A stretch of 64,000 bases of DNA, taken from Antilocapra americana (lineage: Eukaryota; Chordata; Mammalia; Artiodactyla; Antilocapridae). Shown here piece after piece: positions 33,786 through 45,270 of this stretch. Location of the stretch: NCBI GenBank assembly GCA_007570785.1, contig ML661885.1, forward strand, positions 30,759,232 through 30,823,231. Reading direction: 5' to 3'. Made by a program: the position numbers and the translations under genes. The notes beneath the pieces were generated by a model. It worked only from the letters and a program-made list of their open reading frames with translations, was not told the DNA's origin and searched no databases. Every line of letters starts with the position of its first letter. Within the stretch, counting starts at the first letter, position 1.

Positions 33786-35940
33786 TGCTCTTCTTTTCAC
33801 AGCTATTTGTAAGGCCTCCACAGACAGCCATTTTGATTTTTTGTATTTCTTTTTTCTTGGGGATAGTCTTGATCCCTGTTCCTGTACAATGTCATATAAG
33901 TCTATCTATAGTTCTTCAGGTACCCTATCAGATCTGAAGGTACCCTATCTGAATTTATTTCTCACTATCAATGCATAATTGTAATGGGTTTGATTTAGGT
34001 TGAAAGAATATAATCATTCTGATTTTGGTATTGAACATCTGGTGATGTCCATGTGTAGTCTTCTCTTGTGTTGTTGCAAGAGAGTGTTTGCTATGACCAG
34101 TGCGTTCTCTTGGCAAAGCTTTATTAGCCTTTACTCTGCTTCATTCTATACTCCAAGGCCAAATCTGCCTGTTACTTCAGGTGTTTCTTAACTTCCTACT
34201 TTGCATTCCAGTCCCCTATAATGAAAAGGGCATCTTTTTTGGGTGTTAGTTTAGAAGGTCTTGTAGGTCTTCATGGAACTGTTCAACTTTAGCTTCTTCA
34301 GCATTACTGCTTGGGGCATAGAGTTGGATTACCATGATTTTGAATGGCTTGCCTTGGAAACAAGCAGAGATCATTCTGTCATTTTTGAGATTGCATCCAA
34401 GAACTGCATTTCAGACTCTTTTGTTGACTATGATGGCTACTCCTTTTCTTATAAGGGATTCTTTCCCACAGTAATAAACATAATGATCATCTAGTTAAAT
34501 TCACCCATTCCAGTCAACAGTCACTCTTGCCATCTCCTGTTTGACCACTTCCAATTTGCCTTGATTCATGAACCTAACATTCCAGGTTCCTATGCAATAT
34601 AATATTGCTCTTTACAGCATTGGCACTTGCTTCCATCACCAGTCACAGCCACAACTGGGTGTTGTTTTTGCTTTGGCTCTGTCTCTTCCTTCTTTCTGGA
34701 GTTATTTCTCCACTGATCTCCAGTAGCACCTACTGACCTGGGGAGTTCATCTTTCAGTGTCCTGTCTTTTTGCATTTTCATAGTGTTTATGGGGTTCTCA
34801 AGACAAGAATACTGAAGTGCCATTCTCTTCTCCAGTGGACGACATTTTGTCAGAAATCTCCACCATACCCGTCTGTCTCGGGTAGCCCTAGACAGCATGG
34901 CTCATAGTTTCATTGAGTTAGATAAGGCTGTGGTCCATGTGATTAGATTGGCTAGTTTTCTGTGATCGAGGTTTTCAGTCTGTCTTCCCTCTCATGGAGA
35001 AGGATAAGAGGGTGATGGAAGCTTCCTTATGGGAGAGACTGACTGAGGGTGAAATTGGGTCTTGTTTTGATTGGCGGGGCCATGCTCAGTAAATATTCAA
35101 TCCAATTTTCTGTTGATAGGAGAGCTGTGTTCCCTCCCTGTTATTTACCTGGGGCCTAACCATGGTGGAGGTAATGAAGAATATGGTGATCTCCTTTAAA
35201 AGATCCCATGCATGTACTACTACACTCACTGTCCCCAACCCTGCAGCAGGCCACCACCAACCGATGCCTCTACTGGAGACTCCAGGATGCTCAAGGGCAA
35301 GTCTCGGTCAGTCTCTTGTGGGATAATTGCTCCTTTCTCCTGTGTCCTGTTGTGTATGGAGTTCTGTCTGTGCCCTCCAAGTGTCTATTTTCCAGACCTG
35401 TGTAAGTTCTGGAAGCTCTATGGTGGGGTTAATGGAGACCTCCTCCAAGAGGGCATATGCCATACCCAAGTCTGCTGCACTCAGAGCCCCTACCCCTTTG
35501 GCAGTCCACTGCTGATTTGTACCACCACAGGAGACACTCAAACACAGTTCTGTCTCAGTGGGATCACTGGGTCCTGGTGTGCACAAGGTTTATTTGAGCC
35601 CTCTGAGCATCTCTGGCAAGAATGGAGTTTGATTCTAAATGCAAATTTGCCCCTGTTAGTCTTGCTGGGGTTTCTCCTTTGCCCTTTTATGTGGGGTATC
35701 TCCTCAAATTTGCTCCAACACCATACAGCTGCCACTCCAGCACCTACCTTCCTGCTGGGGCTTTTCCTTAGCCCTTGGATGTGGGTATTTCCTCTCAGAA
35801 GTTCCAGTGACACGCAGCCACTACTGTCTGCGCCTACTGTCTGGGAGTTCTCTGACCTTGGACACAGAGCTGTGGCTGCATGGCACTGGAGCAGCCGAGA
35901 GGAGATACCCATGTCCAAGGAGAGAGATTGCTTAGCCATA
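33786..35940 (-). mobile_element. BovB LINE 5' half lacking the 3' half
   Basis: It runs from the endonuclease-RT linker at 33786 back through the endonuclease region (about 33840-34480) and the 5' UTR (about 34500-35940). The 3' half, including all of the reverse transcriptase, is missing. The ends of normal target-primed copies are the reverse: 3' present, 5' missing. It is very similar to the inverted half of the BovB at 45271-49225. The 244-aa plus-strand frame at 35212-35946 is an antisense shadow of the 5' UTR. No target duplication was found. Confidence 0.92.
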
Positions 35941-37149
35941 AAATAATACTGCCTAGGGACCAAGAATAGAAGCCTAAAGGGTATGCAGTTGTTTAAAGTT
36001 CTTTTTTTCTTGGACCAATGCTAGTCATTATGGCAAAGGGAAATACATTGAAGAATTGTACTTAAACATTCTACACCATTTTAGTAATAATAAATTACAG
36101 AAATCAAATAGACCATATTTTCATCAAATAACTTTGCTTTCAGCTTACTTCCAGGGACTAGGAATTGGGAAGCAATAAATGGAATATTTGGTGAGTACCA
36201 TGCTATACACACAATTAAATAGTATTTCCACTATTCAATGAGGAAACTGAAACTGAAAGTATTAAAGCACATACAAATGTAACACAGTTATAGAGTGATG
36301 GAGAAAAAATCCACCTCAAATAGTTTGACCCAAGAACTCCCATGTTAAGACACTACACTATGGTACCTCTCTTCACATTCCACAGATTGTACCATTAGAG
36401 TCATGTTAAATTATATTTGTAGGCACTATCCTGGTTTTATGCAAGATAATCCTGATTTCTAGTTGGAGTATTCCTTCTGTGGATTGTGCTGCCTTTATGG
36501 ACTAATATATTGTGAAAATGAAAAAAAAAAGTGAGCTATTACATATTAAAAATTAAATGCCATTAATTAAGTTATAAATAAACACTTTTCAGAGCTAATT
36601 AATGTCTGAAATTGAAGTGAGAAGTTCATGTTAGAAATACTACTAGCAATGAGATAAACATCACAATATTTAATGTACTGGACAAATGCAATAGCTGTAC
36701 TAAAGAAAAATTTAGGGCACTATAACTATAGTGTCTGGATGAGAAAAATAAAAAGTATAGCAGCTATATAGAGACTTCATATGTCTTCTGAAAAACAAAT
36801 CCAGTGATGTACTACAACAAGTGAAAGAAACCGCATATTAAAGTAATTCTATATTCAGAGATAAGGGTTAAGGAAGAACGTTTTAGCAATAATTCAAATA
36901 GACTCCATGGTGAGGAGTAAAGGAGTGCAGAAATTAGTTTCTGAGGTTACAAATTAAAGGCAGTGGTTATGAAATTCTACCCTCAATGTTTACTACTTAC
37001 CATTATTCTTATTGGTCATAAGTGATGTAAAAATTAATGTTATTTTCCCAAAGAATAGTTTATTATAATTATATGTGTCAGCCAAGATTGTTAATCGAAG
37101 ATTAAGTTCATTTGTATATTAGGAAAAAAGCTTAACAGCTGGAATTAAT
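35941..37149. other. Unassigned AT-rich interval
   Basis: No repeat or gene recognised. Confidence 0.45.
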
Positions 37150-37580
37150 CAAACCTTTATTTATATTTCTTTCATACAAAAAAGTCTGGAATAAACAATC
37201 CAGAATTGAACATCTCTGTGGAATTCTTTATAAAAGTCTTCACCAATCTTATATAGGGTTTCTGTCCCTTAGTCATCTGATATTTCCCTTTGACTTCTGG
37301 AACTCCAATCATGACAACATAGACTACATAAGAAGGAAAAGAAGGGCAATCCCTTCCTTATGAAGTTCCACTGAAGTACCACTGGCAATCCCACCCAACA
37401 CCTGTACTTATAATTCACCGTCCAGAACTTGACAATGTGGCAAAAATGTACTAAAGCTGAAATTTGAAAATGTATTTCTTTTTTTTTCCTCCTAAGGAAT
37501 ATTGTGCCCAGATTTTGCAATAAAAAAGGCATAATTTCTAAGGAAAAAGAGTAACATGGATGTTGTAATCTCTGCCAGAT
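37150..37580. other. Possible old interspersed repeat, class unknown
   Basis: The block 'tttctttcatacaaaaaagt' near 37166 and later segments look like a widely dispersed placental repeat that I cannot name with certainty. No coding evidence. Confidence 0.3.
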
Positions 37581-37869
37581 ACTCCAAAACGAAAAGGCTC
37601 ACTTATAAACTGAACAGTTCCAAGAGAACTGAATTCAAAGTCTTCAGATTTTCAATTATGTAGACAGGGTGAACTAAGCCCATAAACATTAAATCATTTC
37701 CCAAAGTCATACCAATACTTTATGGTACTACAAGAATATGAATCTTGATCCCATGGCCACTAGTGCTTCACTGATCTGCACCAACTTCAAATTTAACTGT
37801 TTGTAACCAAGAACAAAAAACAAATTTACACCTTAAACAAACAAAAAGTGGCCTGAAAGCTTTTCTTTT

Positions 37870-38460
37870 TTACTTTTTTAAATTAAATTTTTAGTGCAGT
37901 ATAACACAAAGATGTAAGTGCTCAAATCACATGTGTTCATTAAATTATCACAACGTAAACAAATCTATACCCGTCAATTTAAAAAAATTGTAGAACTCCA
38001 ATGCCCCAATCTGCCACCTTCTATTCAATAGTTACTCCCATGAATCAAATTTAAACAGAAGCCTAATTTTTAACACCTTAATTTTGCCTGACTTTATATT
38101 TTATATTTATAGAATCATACATTTGTGTGTATTATATTTGTTTAATTTATCCTTTTAAATAGCAGTAACTCATTCTCATATAGAACCATTTAGTACAGAC
38201 TACTTAATATCCTACTGATAGACATTTGAGTCATTTTGGTGTTCTGAATATTGCCTCTATAAATATCCTGTTATGCAGATTCTGAAGCAAGCAAACAGGC
38301 AATCCAATTTGCTGTGTAAAGGCAAAGAGAAAAAAATGCTGAGTTATATTGTGTGCAGGCATTCAATTTTGTAAAATTCACCAGGGTTTGCACAAATTTC
38401 ACTTTTACTATTAGCTGCTGAGAGTTCTACTTTGCTTCATATTCTTATCAGGACACAGTA
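37870..38460 (-). mobile_element. Old L1/HAL1-type 3' region, strongly diverged
   Basis: The plus strand resembles the antisense 3' UTR of ancient L1 (taatacacaaatg-like blocks; 'atagaatcatacatttgtgt' near 38109; 'gacatttgagtcattttgg' near 38221). The match is weak, so the boundaries are approximate. Confidence 0.5.
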
Positions 38461-38557
38461 TAGCTGTTATAAATCAACAGTTCTCCTATATGGTTAAAAT
38501 GCATGGTAGAGAGAGGGCCAGGTCTTTAATTCCTACATTGGCATACTCCTTCTCTCC

Positions 38558-38762
38558 ATGGGTTTCCCTGGTGGCTCAGACAGTAAAGACTGCCTGCAAT
38601 GCAGGAGACCCAACCTCAGTTCCTAGGTTGCTAAGATCCCTTGGAGAAAGGAGTGGCAACCCACTTCAGTATTCTTGCCTGAAGAATTCCATGGACAGAG
38701 GAGCCTGGTTGGGTTATTGTCTTTGGGTTCACAAGAAGGCAGACATGACTGAGTGACTGACA
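38558..38762 (+). mobile_element. Bov-tA SINE
   Basis: Full-length plus-strand copy: head 'gtttccctggtggctcagac', then Bov-A body ending near 'gactgagtgactga'. Degenerate flanking repeats (ctccatggg / ctctatggg) may be the target duplication. Confidence 0.93.
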
Positions 38763-39465
38763 CTCACTTCCCTCTATGGGGGGAAGTTCTTTCCATTGAA
38801 GGAAAGTTTCTCAGAAGAAAGTTGGCAGTAGAGTAGCCAGAAGACCCCAGAATCTGGAATAATAAGTCTTTTAGTATTGAAGGAGCATATGCCTGAAGCA
38901 AATGAACACTACTTTACTCCAGCTCCCAATTATGCATTATAAATAAAGTTAATTAAATGGATAAAACACTGAAGCTCTTTAAATGCCTCTTCACTATTTA
39001 CAACCATATTGATGTATGAAGCGATACTAAAATCATTCTAATAAGAATTATGGACATTACCAAAGATATTCCTTGAGATATTTGAAAGAATGCTTGTTTT
39101 TAATGTATCTTGATTTGGCCTTTTAAATTTTAATTCAAAATCAAGTCACAGTCTCAATAATTAGGAATAAATTTGTCTTAAAGAGTGATTCAGGCTATTG
39201 TTAATGTAAAATCAACTAGGTGTAACACTCCTTAAATCTTAGAAAAGGAACTGGTTAATATTGTTACTGCACTGAGCTGTGATTAGAAACATGTTTTATA
39301 TGAGACTTTATTTGATTAAGATGTCTTTTCCAGTGTTTATATACACAACACTTGTTCAGAGATATGCTATGTGGTGGTAGGAAAGGTATCATTTATCATG
39401 ATAAATTATACCTGAACATACTCATTGTTAATATATCTTTCTATCATCCTAAATTTGTATCTCTG
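38763..39465. other. Unassigned AT-rich interval
   Basis: No repeat or gene recognised. Confidence 0.45.
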
Positions 39466-39480
39466 TAATTTTCTGAGCAT

Positions 39481-39721
39481 GTGCTATGTTGTGCTTAGTC
39501 ATGTCCGACTCTTTGTGACCCCATGGACTGTAGCCCACCAGGCTCCTCTGTCCATGGGGATTCTCCAGGCAAGAATACTGGAGTGGGTTGCCATGCCCTC
39601 CTCCAGGGGATCTTCTCAACTCAGGGATCGAACCCAGGTCTCCCACATTGCAGGTGAATTCTTTACCGTCTGTGTCACCTTTGCAGGCAGATTCTTTACC
39701 ATCTGAGCTACTAGGGAAGAC
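39481..39721 (-). mobile_element. Bov-tA SINE with perfect 15-bp TSD and internal duplication
   Basis: The target duplication taattttctgagcat is perfect at 39466-39480 and 39722-39736. Within the tRNA-like head a block of about 32 bp ('tgcaggtgaattctttaccg' and 'tgcaggcagattctttacca', starting at 39650 and 39683) is repeated, making the copy longer than usual. The B-box-like 'gggatcgaaccc' is intact in reverse at about 39622. Confidence 0.95.
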
Positions 39722-39790
39722 TAATTTTCTGAGCATAGAGATTAAATATATACCATATAGGTAAATTTATTCTTAAATTATAACAGTCTT

Positions 39791-39862
39791 ATGTGTGTGT
39801 GCATGTGTGTGTGTCAGTCGCTCGGTCATGTCTGACTCTTTGCGACCCCCATAGACTGTGAC
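39791..39862 (-). mobile_element. TG repeat followed by a short Bov-A tail fragment
   Basis: An imperfect TG microsatellite (39791-39813) runs directly into about 50 bp of the Bov-A 3' end in reverse ('agtcgctcggtcatgtctga'). This is probably a degraded SINE whose tail expanded. Confidence 0.75.
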
Positions 39863-39992
39863 ATGCCAAGAACATCAACAGTAAAAAACAACGTATCCCA
39901 GGTGGTAAATTCTTCAAATAGTGATATTGCTATTATCAGATTCACAAAAACGGGAGAAATTTTACAAATGCAAAAACAAAGATATTTAAGAA

Positions 39993-41024
39993 GAGGTCTG
40001 AAGGAGATGACAATACCAGACCACCTGACCTCCCTCTTGAGAAACCTGTATGCAGGTCAGGAAGCAACAGTTAGAACTGAACATGGAACAACAGACTGGT
40101 TCCAAATAGAAAAAGGAGTATGTCAAGGCGTATATTGTCACCCTGGTTATTGAACTTATATGCAGAGTACATCATGAGAAACGCTGGGCTAGAGGAAGCA
40201 CAAGCTGGAATCAAGATTGCCGGGAGAAATATCAATAACCTCAGATATGCATATTGACACCACCCTTATGGCAGAAAGTGAAGAAGAACTAAAGAGCCTC
40301 TTGATGAAAGTGAGAGAGGGGAGTTAAAAAGTTGGCTTAAAGCTCAACATTGAGAAAACTAAGGTCATGGCATCTGGTCCCATCACTTCATGGTGAATAG
40401 ATGGGGAAACAGTGGAAACAGTGGCTGACTTTATTTTTCTGGGCTCCAAAATCACTGCTGGTGGTGTTGCAGCCACAAAATTAAAAGACGCTTACTCCTT
40501 GGAAGGAAAGTTATGACCAACCTAGACAGCATATTGAAAAGCAGAGACATTACTTTGCCAACAAAGGTCTATCTAGTCAAGGCTATGGTTTTTCCAGTGG
40601 TCATGTATGGATATGAGAGTTGGACTATAAAGAAAGCTGAATGCTGAAGAATTGATGCTTTTGACCTGTGGTGTTGGAGAAGACTCTTTAGAGTCCCTTG
40701 GACTGCAAGATCTACCCAGTCCACCTTAAAGGACATCAGTCTTGAATATTTATTAGAAGGACTGATGCTGAAGCTGAAAATCCAATACTTTGGCCACCTG
40801 ATGCAAAGAGCTGACTCATTTGAAAAGACCTTGATGCTGGGAAAGATTGAAAGCTGGAGGAGAAAGGGATGACAGAGGATGAGATGGTTGGATGGCATCA
40901 CGGACTCAATCGACATGAGTTTGAGTAAACTCTGGGAGTTGGTGATGGACAGGGAGGCCTGGCCTGCTGCGGTTCATGGGGTCGCAAAGAGTCGGACATG
41001 ACCTAGAGACTAAACTGAACTGAT
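39993..41024 (+). mobile_element. BovB LINE, 5'-truncated
   Basis: It begins inside the reverse-transcriptase domain (IPDHLTSLLRNLYAGQEATV is readable at 40009-40068) and reaches the BovB 3' end at 41024. A frameshift near 40250 breaks the YADD region. No target duplication seen. Confidence 0.92.
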
Positions 41025-42205
41025 CTGGCACTAATAGTCTATGTGCCCGTGTTCCTTAGAAATAAATCATGATTAAACAAGTAGTAAACAAATAAAACCT
41101 TTTTAAAGTAATTACTTTAAAATATATTTCCAAACAGAAAGTTAGAAATATTTACTATTTCTGAGGAATCAGTTTTTTTTTCCTTATATTTTCTCCAATA
41201 AGAAATTTTCAATCACAGAAAAACATATCCTTTGAGAAGGGCAATAGTATGTAAAATAAAATACAGATACAGCTTGAGGTAATCTCTCAGAAGCCCAGTA
41301 ACAATTTTAAGAAACTCTTCAGGCAAAAATAGAAAACCTCAATATCACTAGTGTATTTGGAAAGAAGACAAAAGGGTTTCAAAATGTAACAGCTACAATT
41401 CTTCAGAAGCACTCATCTGGAAGAACTCTAATATTCATGCTAATACAATTCTGTTTTTAAGCACATATGTGTGTGTGTATAGCTTAAAAAGCTGTCTTGA
41501 CAATGTAGCATGAATAATAAGAGGTTACTTTTAATTTTAAAAGTTCAAATTTGATTCAGAATTTATATAATTTTGTTATTTCCAAGTAAAAATGAAATTT
41601 ATTCATTCTCCTAGTTTTAATGACTTTTTACATAAATAAAAAAGCAAGGTATATTTTTAGTTTTCAGTTTCACCTCGGACAGAAAGGAGTGATCATTAAT
41701 TTTCCAGGAATAAAATGTTAAAATTTAAATAATAATAGCAATTTTAATAATAATAATAAAGATTATGCCTTAAGCTGCAAATTAATTTGCTGAGTGTAGA
41801 AGTTGCACCACTTCAGTGAATTAAACAAACCTATTTTCAATATTATGCTTTTCTCAAACTTTTTCTGGGATAATGGGTTAGGATCTTTCAAGCCCTCCCT
41901 TTATAATCCAAGTGCAGTTCATAAATTTAAGCACCAGCATCATCTATGAGTTTTTCTTTTTCCTTTATTTTGAAAGTTCAGACTCTGAGGACCTCCCAGA
42001 ACTAGAGTCTGAATTTTAACTGGAACCTTAGTCGATCAATTTTTAAGTTTGAGAACCCTTGCTGGGGGCCTAAAATTCTCGCAGTTTGCTGTACATTAGA
42101 ATCACGTGGGAGGATATTAAACTGCTGATGCCTGGATTCTATCCCCAGGTTACTCCAAAGTGGTACCAAGTTTTAAAACTTATTACTGATGCTTTTTAAG
42201 AATGC
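41025..42205. other. Unassigned AT-rich interval
   Basis: Contains a short AAT-type microsatellite at about 41738-41760. No gene or repeat family recognised. Confidence 0.45.
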
Positions 42206-42218
42206 CTAGATGGCCATT

Positions 42219-42505
42219 TGGAGAAGGAAATGGCAACCCACTCCAGTATTCTTGCCTGGATAAATCCCATGAACAGAGGAGCCTGGTGGGCTGCAGTCCA
42301 TGTGGTCGCTAAGAGTCAGACACGACTGAGCGACTTCACTTTCACTTTTCACTTTCATGCGTCGGAGAAGGAAATGGCACCCAATCCAGTGTTCTTGCCT
42401 GGAGAATCCCAGGGACGGGGAGCCTGGTGGGCTGCCATCTATGGGGTTGCACAGAGTTGGACACGACTGAAGCAACTTAGCAGTAGCAGCAGCAGTAGCA
42501 GTAGA
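42219..42505 (+). mobile_element. Bov-A2 SINE with CACTTT linker
   Basis: Two Bov-A monomers on the plus strand joined by an expanded ACTTTC-type linker at about 42335-42357. It ends in an AGC/AGT-rich tail (42481-42505). The 95-113-aa frames on both strands are SINE shadows. Confidence 0.95.
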
Positions 42506-42649
42506 TGTAAAGTTAGGCACAGAGAACTGAAGCTTTCATATGACAGAGCTAGTATTTAAATCATTGTCACCATTTTTCTATATTGACTCCAGTATATGGG
42601 CATAGACACGAGAAAAACTCAAGAGCAGATATATTAGGTCACACAGATA

Positions 42650-42840
42650 TATGCCTCAATGGTAAAGAATTCTTCCAATGCATGAGACGTGGCTTTGTGC
42701 CCTAGGTATGGAAGATCCCCTGGAGAAGAAAATGGCAATCCACTCCAATATTCTTGCCTGAGAAATCTCATGGACAGAGGAGCCTGGGTGTCTGCAGGCC
42801 ATGGGGTCTCAAAAGAGTCAGATATGACTTGCCCACTAAA
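42650..42840 (+). mobile_element. Bov-tA SINE, diverged, missing start of head
   Basis: It starts inside the tRNA-like head ('tggtaaagaattcttccaat' at 42660) and continues through the Bov-A body to about 42840. Confidence 0.88.
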
Positions 42841-42949
42841 TTTACATACACATAAAAATTTAAAACTAAAATTTTGGGTTATTCTTCTTACCAAAGACTC
42901 ATTAAGACTAAAGAGATTTACTAGCCTATTTGGATAGGACTGAGCAACT

Positions 42950-43356
42950 GAGAGTTGGATATAAGGAAAGCTGAGTGCCGAAGAATTGATGCTTTTGAAC
43001 TGTGGTGTTGGAGAAGACTCTTGAGAGTCCCCTGAATTGCAAAGAGATCAAACCAGTCAGTCCTAAAGGAAATCAGTCCTGAATATTCATTGGGAGGACT
43101 GACGCTGAAGCCAAAGCTCCAATACTTTGTCCACTGGATGTGAAGAGCTGACTCAATGGAAAAGACCCTGATGCTGGGAAAGACTGAAGGCAGGAGGAAA
43201 AGGGGATGACAGAGGATGAAATGTTCGGATGGCATCACTGACTCAATGTACCTGAGTTTGAGCAAGCTTCCGAAGTTAGTGATGGACAGGGAAGCCTGGT
43301 ATGCTGCAGTCCATGGGGACTCAAAGAATAGGACACGACTCAGCGACAGAACTGAC
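42950..43356 (+). mobile_element. BovB LINE 3' end with 10-bp TSD
   Basis: 5'-truncated copy covering the last ~400 bp of BovB. The duplication ctgagcaact at 42940-42949 and 43357-43366 marks the borders. It lies about 100 bp after a Bov-tA. Confidence 0.9.
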
Positions 43357-43366
43357 CTGAGCAACT

Positions 43367-44105
43367 AAGCAAAGTACAGCACACAGCCTATTTCAATAAA
43401 AACCTGGCTTTTGCTCTTTACCCTTATTTTCTATGAAATATCACCCAGAGTTCCATAAAAGTTAGTATCTTTAAATATTGCCTTTTAAGTGTGGGATTGC
43501 CTTTTAAGTTTGCTAATTTGTGTGTGCATTTTTATGTATACATAGGCTTATTCCAAAAAACATTTTATATGATGGATACATATAAATTAGTAAAATTAAT
43601 GTTCCCCAATTAGATGTCATATTGAAGAATGGTGGAAAGTTTGGTTAGGGGTAAGCATATATTTTGAGTTCATATGCCTACTTAAATATCATACTAACTG
43701 CTTTATGTAGGGCACATGATTGTTGCTATTAATATATTCTTGCAACAAATACAAAAAATAGAAACCTGAGCAGTTTCAATAATCGTACTTTTCATTAAAC
43801 TAAAGTATAATAATTGTATAGAAATGGAAAAGGAAAACCTAGATATTAAGGGGTTTTATGAAAAGACTTCTTCACAGAGAAAGCATAATCTCCAAATGGA
43901 TAAAATGCATTAACTGGATATTCCCGGATTTTTTTTTTAAATCATATAAAAGCTTCTTAAACAACTGAAAAGAAATATGAAGAAAATCTATAATTTTAAG
44001 TTATGTTTTAGTAGCAGTCTAATTCTATGAAAGTATTAGTATTAAACGCATTTGTAAAATACTAAAATATTAAAAAGGCAACAAGTGTAAATTTGGGCAA
44101 GTGCT
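43367..44105. other. Unassigned AT-rich interval
   Basis: No repeat or gene recognised. Confidence 0.45.
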
Positions 44106-44116
44106 TATATGATACT

Positions 44117-44327
44117 CACTCTCTTTAGTAGCTAAATTGTGTCCGACTCTTGTGACCCCATGGACTGTAGCCTGCCGGGCTCCTCTATTCACAGGGATTC
44201 CCCAGTCAAGAACACTGGGGTGGGTTACCATGTCTTTCTGCAGGGGACCATACTGACCCAGGAATCAAACCTGGGTCTCTGGTATTGCAGGCAGATTCCT
44301 CACTGATTGACCTATGAGGGAAGCCCC
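44117..44327 (-). mobile_element. Bov-tA SINE with 11-bp TSD
   Basis: Minus-strand full-length copy, head at 44327. The duplication tatatgatact / tatatgacact (one mismatch) is at 44106-44116 and 44328-44338. Confidence 0.93.
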
Positions 44328-44384
44328 TATATGACACTAGGTAATTTATAAATTTTATTTTTTTCATACTTAGAAAAAGCTTCT

Positions 44385-44775
44385 TCAGTTCAGTTCAGTT
44401 CAGTCGCTCAGTTATGTCCGACTTTTTGTTTCCCTATGGACTGCGGCAACCAGGCCTCCCTGTCCATCACCAACTCCCAGAGTTTACCCAAACTCATGTC
44501 CAATGAGTTGGTGATGCCATCCAACCATCTCATCCTCTGTCATCTCCTTTTCCTCCTGCCCTCTACCTTTCCCAGCATCAGTGTCTTTTCAAGTAAGTCA
44601 GCTCTTCGCATCAGGAGGCTGAAGTATTGGAATTTGAGTTTCAACATCAGTCCTTCCAATGAACACTCAGGACTGATTTCTTTTAGGATGTACTGGGTCC
44701 CTTGCAGTCCAAGGGGCTCTCAGGAGTCTTCTCCAACACCACAGTTCAAAAGCATCAATTCTTTGGCGCTCTAAT
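44385..44775 (-). mobile_element. BovB LINE 3' end
   Basis: It starts with three GTTCA-type repeats of the BovB tail (44387-44405) and covers about 390 bp of the 3' terminal region. The 112-aa plus-strand frame here is an antisense shadow. Confidence 0.93.
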
Positions 44776-44949
44776 TTACCTAATGGCTAATGAAAAGTAA
44801 CAACTATTAGACTGAATATCTGTAAGTGAAACAGAGGATTTTGGTCTACTTATTCTCTCATATTTTCCTGAATGAAGCACATCATTTTATAATAGACTTT
44901 GAACTACAGTTTGAGAATGAACAATATATATTAGGAATTAGCCAACAAA

Positions 44950-45155
44950 TGGGTAACTCTAGCTTTCTTCAGAATTTGTAAATAACTTTATAGGAACACA
45001 GTCACATCCATTTTGTTTCTGATTGCCTTTGCTTGCTTTCACACTACAATGGTAGAGAAGAGTATTGGTGACAGAGTTAATAAAAAGTTATGGGTCTGTA
45101 AAGCCAAAAAATATATATTATATGGCATTTTACTGAAAAAGTCTGCCAAGACATG
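44950..45155. mobile_element. hAT-like non-autonomous DNA transposon remnant
   Basis: Segments 'ataggaacacagtcacatcc' (44991) and 'actgaaaaagtctgccaag' (45132) match the well-known placental hAT family with 'ggaacacagccacgcccatt' and a 'cagaaaaagtttgcc' end. It is diverged; one terminus is near 45150. Confidence 0.6.
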
Positions 45156-45270
45156 ATATTAAACAATGTTTTCTTAAATGCCAAATTTGGAACATTAAAA
45201 TTACAATTGGTGTGCTTTGAAAAAAATTTTTCATTATCAAGTATCTTTTGTGACTCTTAAAGAGGAAATT

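Noticed and set aside
35212..35946. 244-aa plus-strand open frame
   Set aside because: It is the antisense of a BovB 5' UTR, and the same kind of frame recurs at 46860-47516 in the other copy. No protein family is recognisable.
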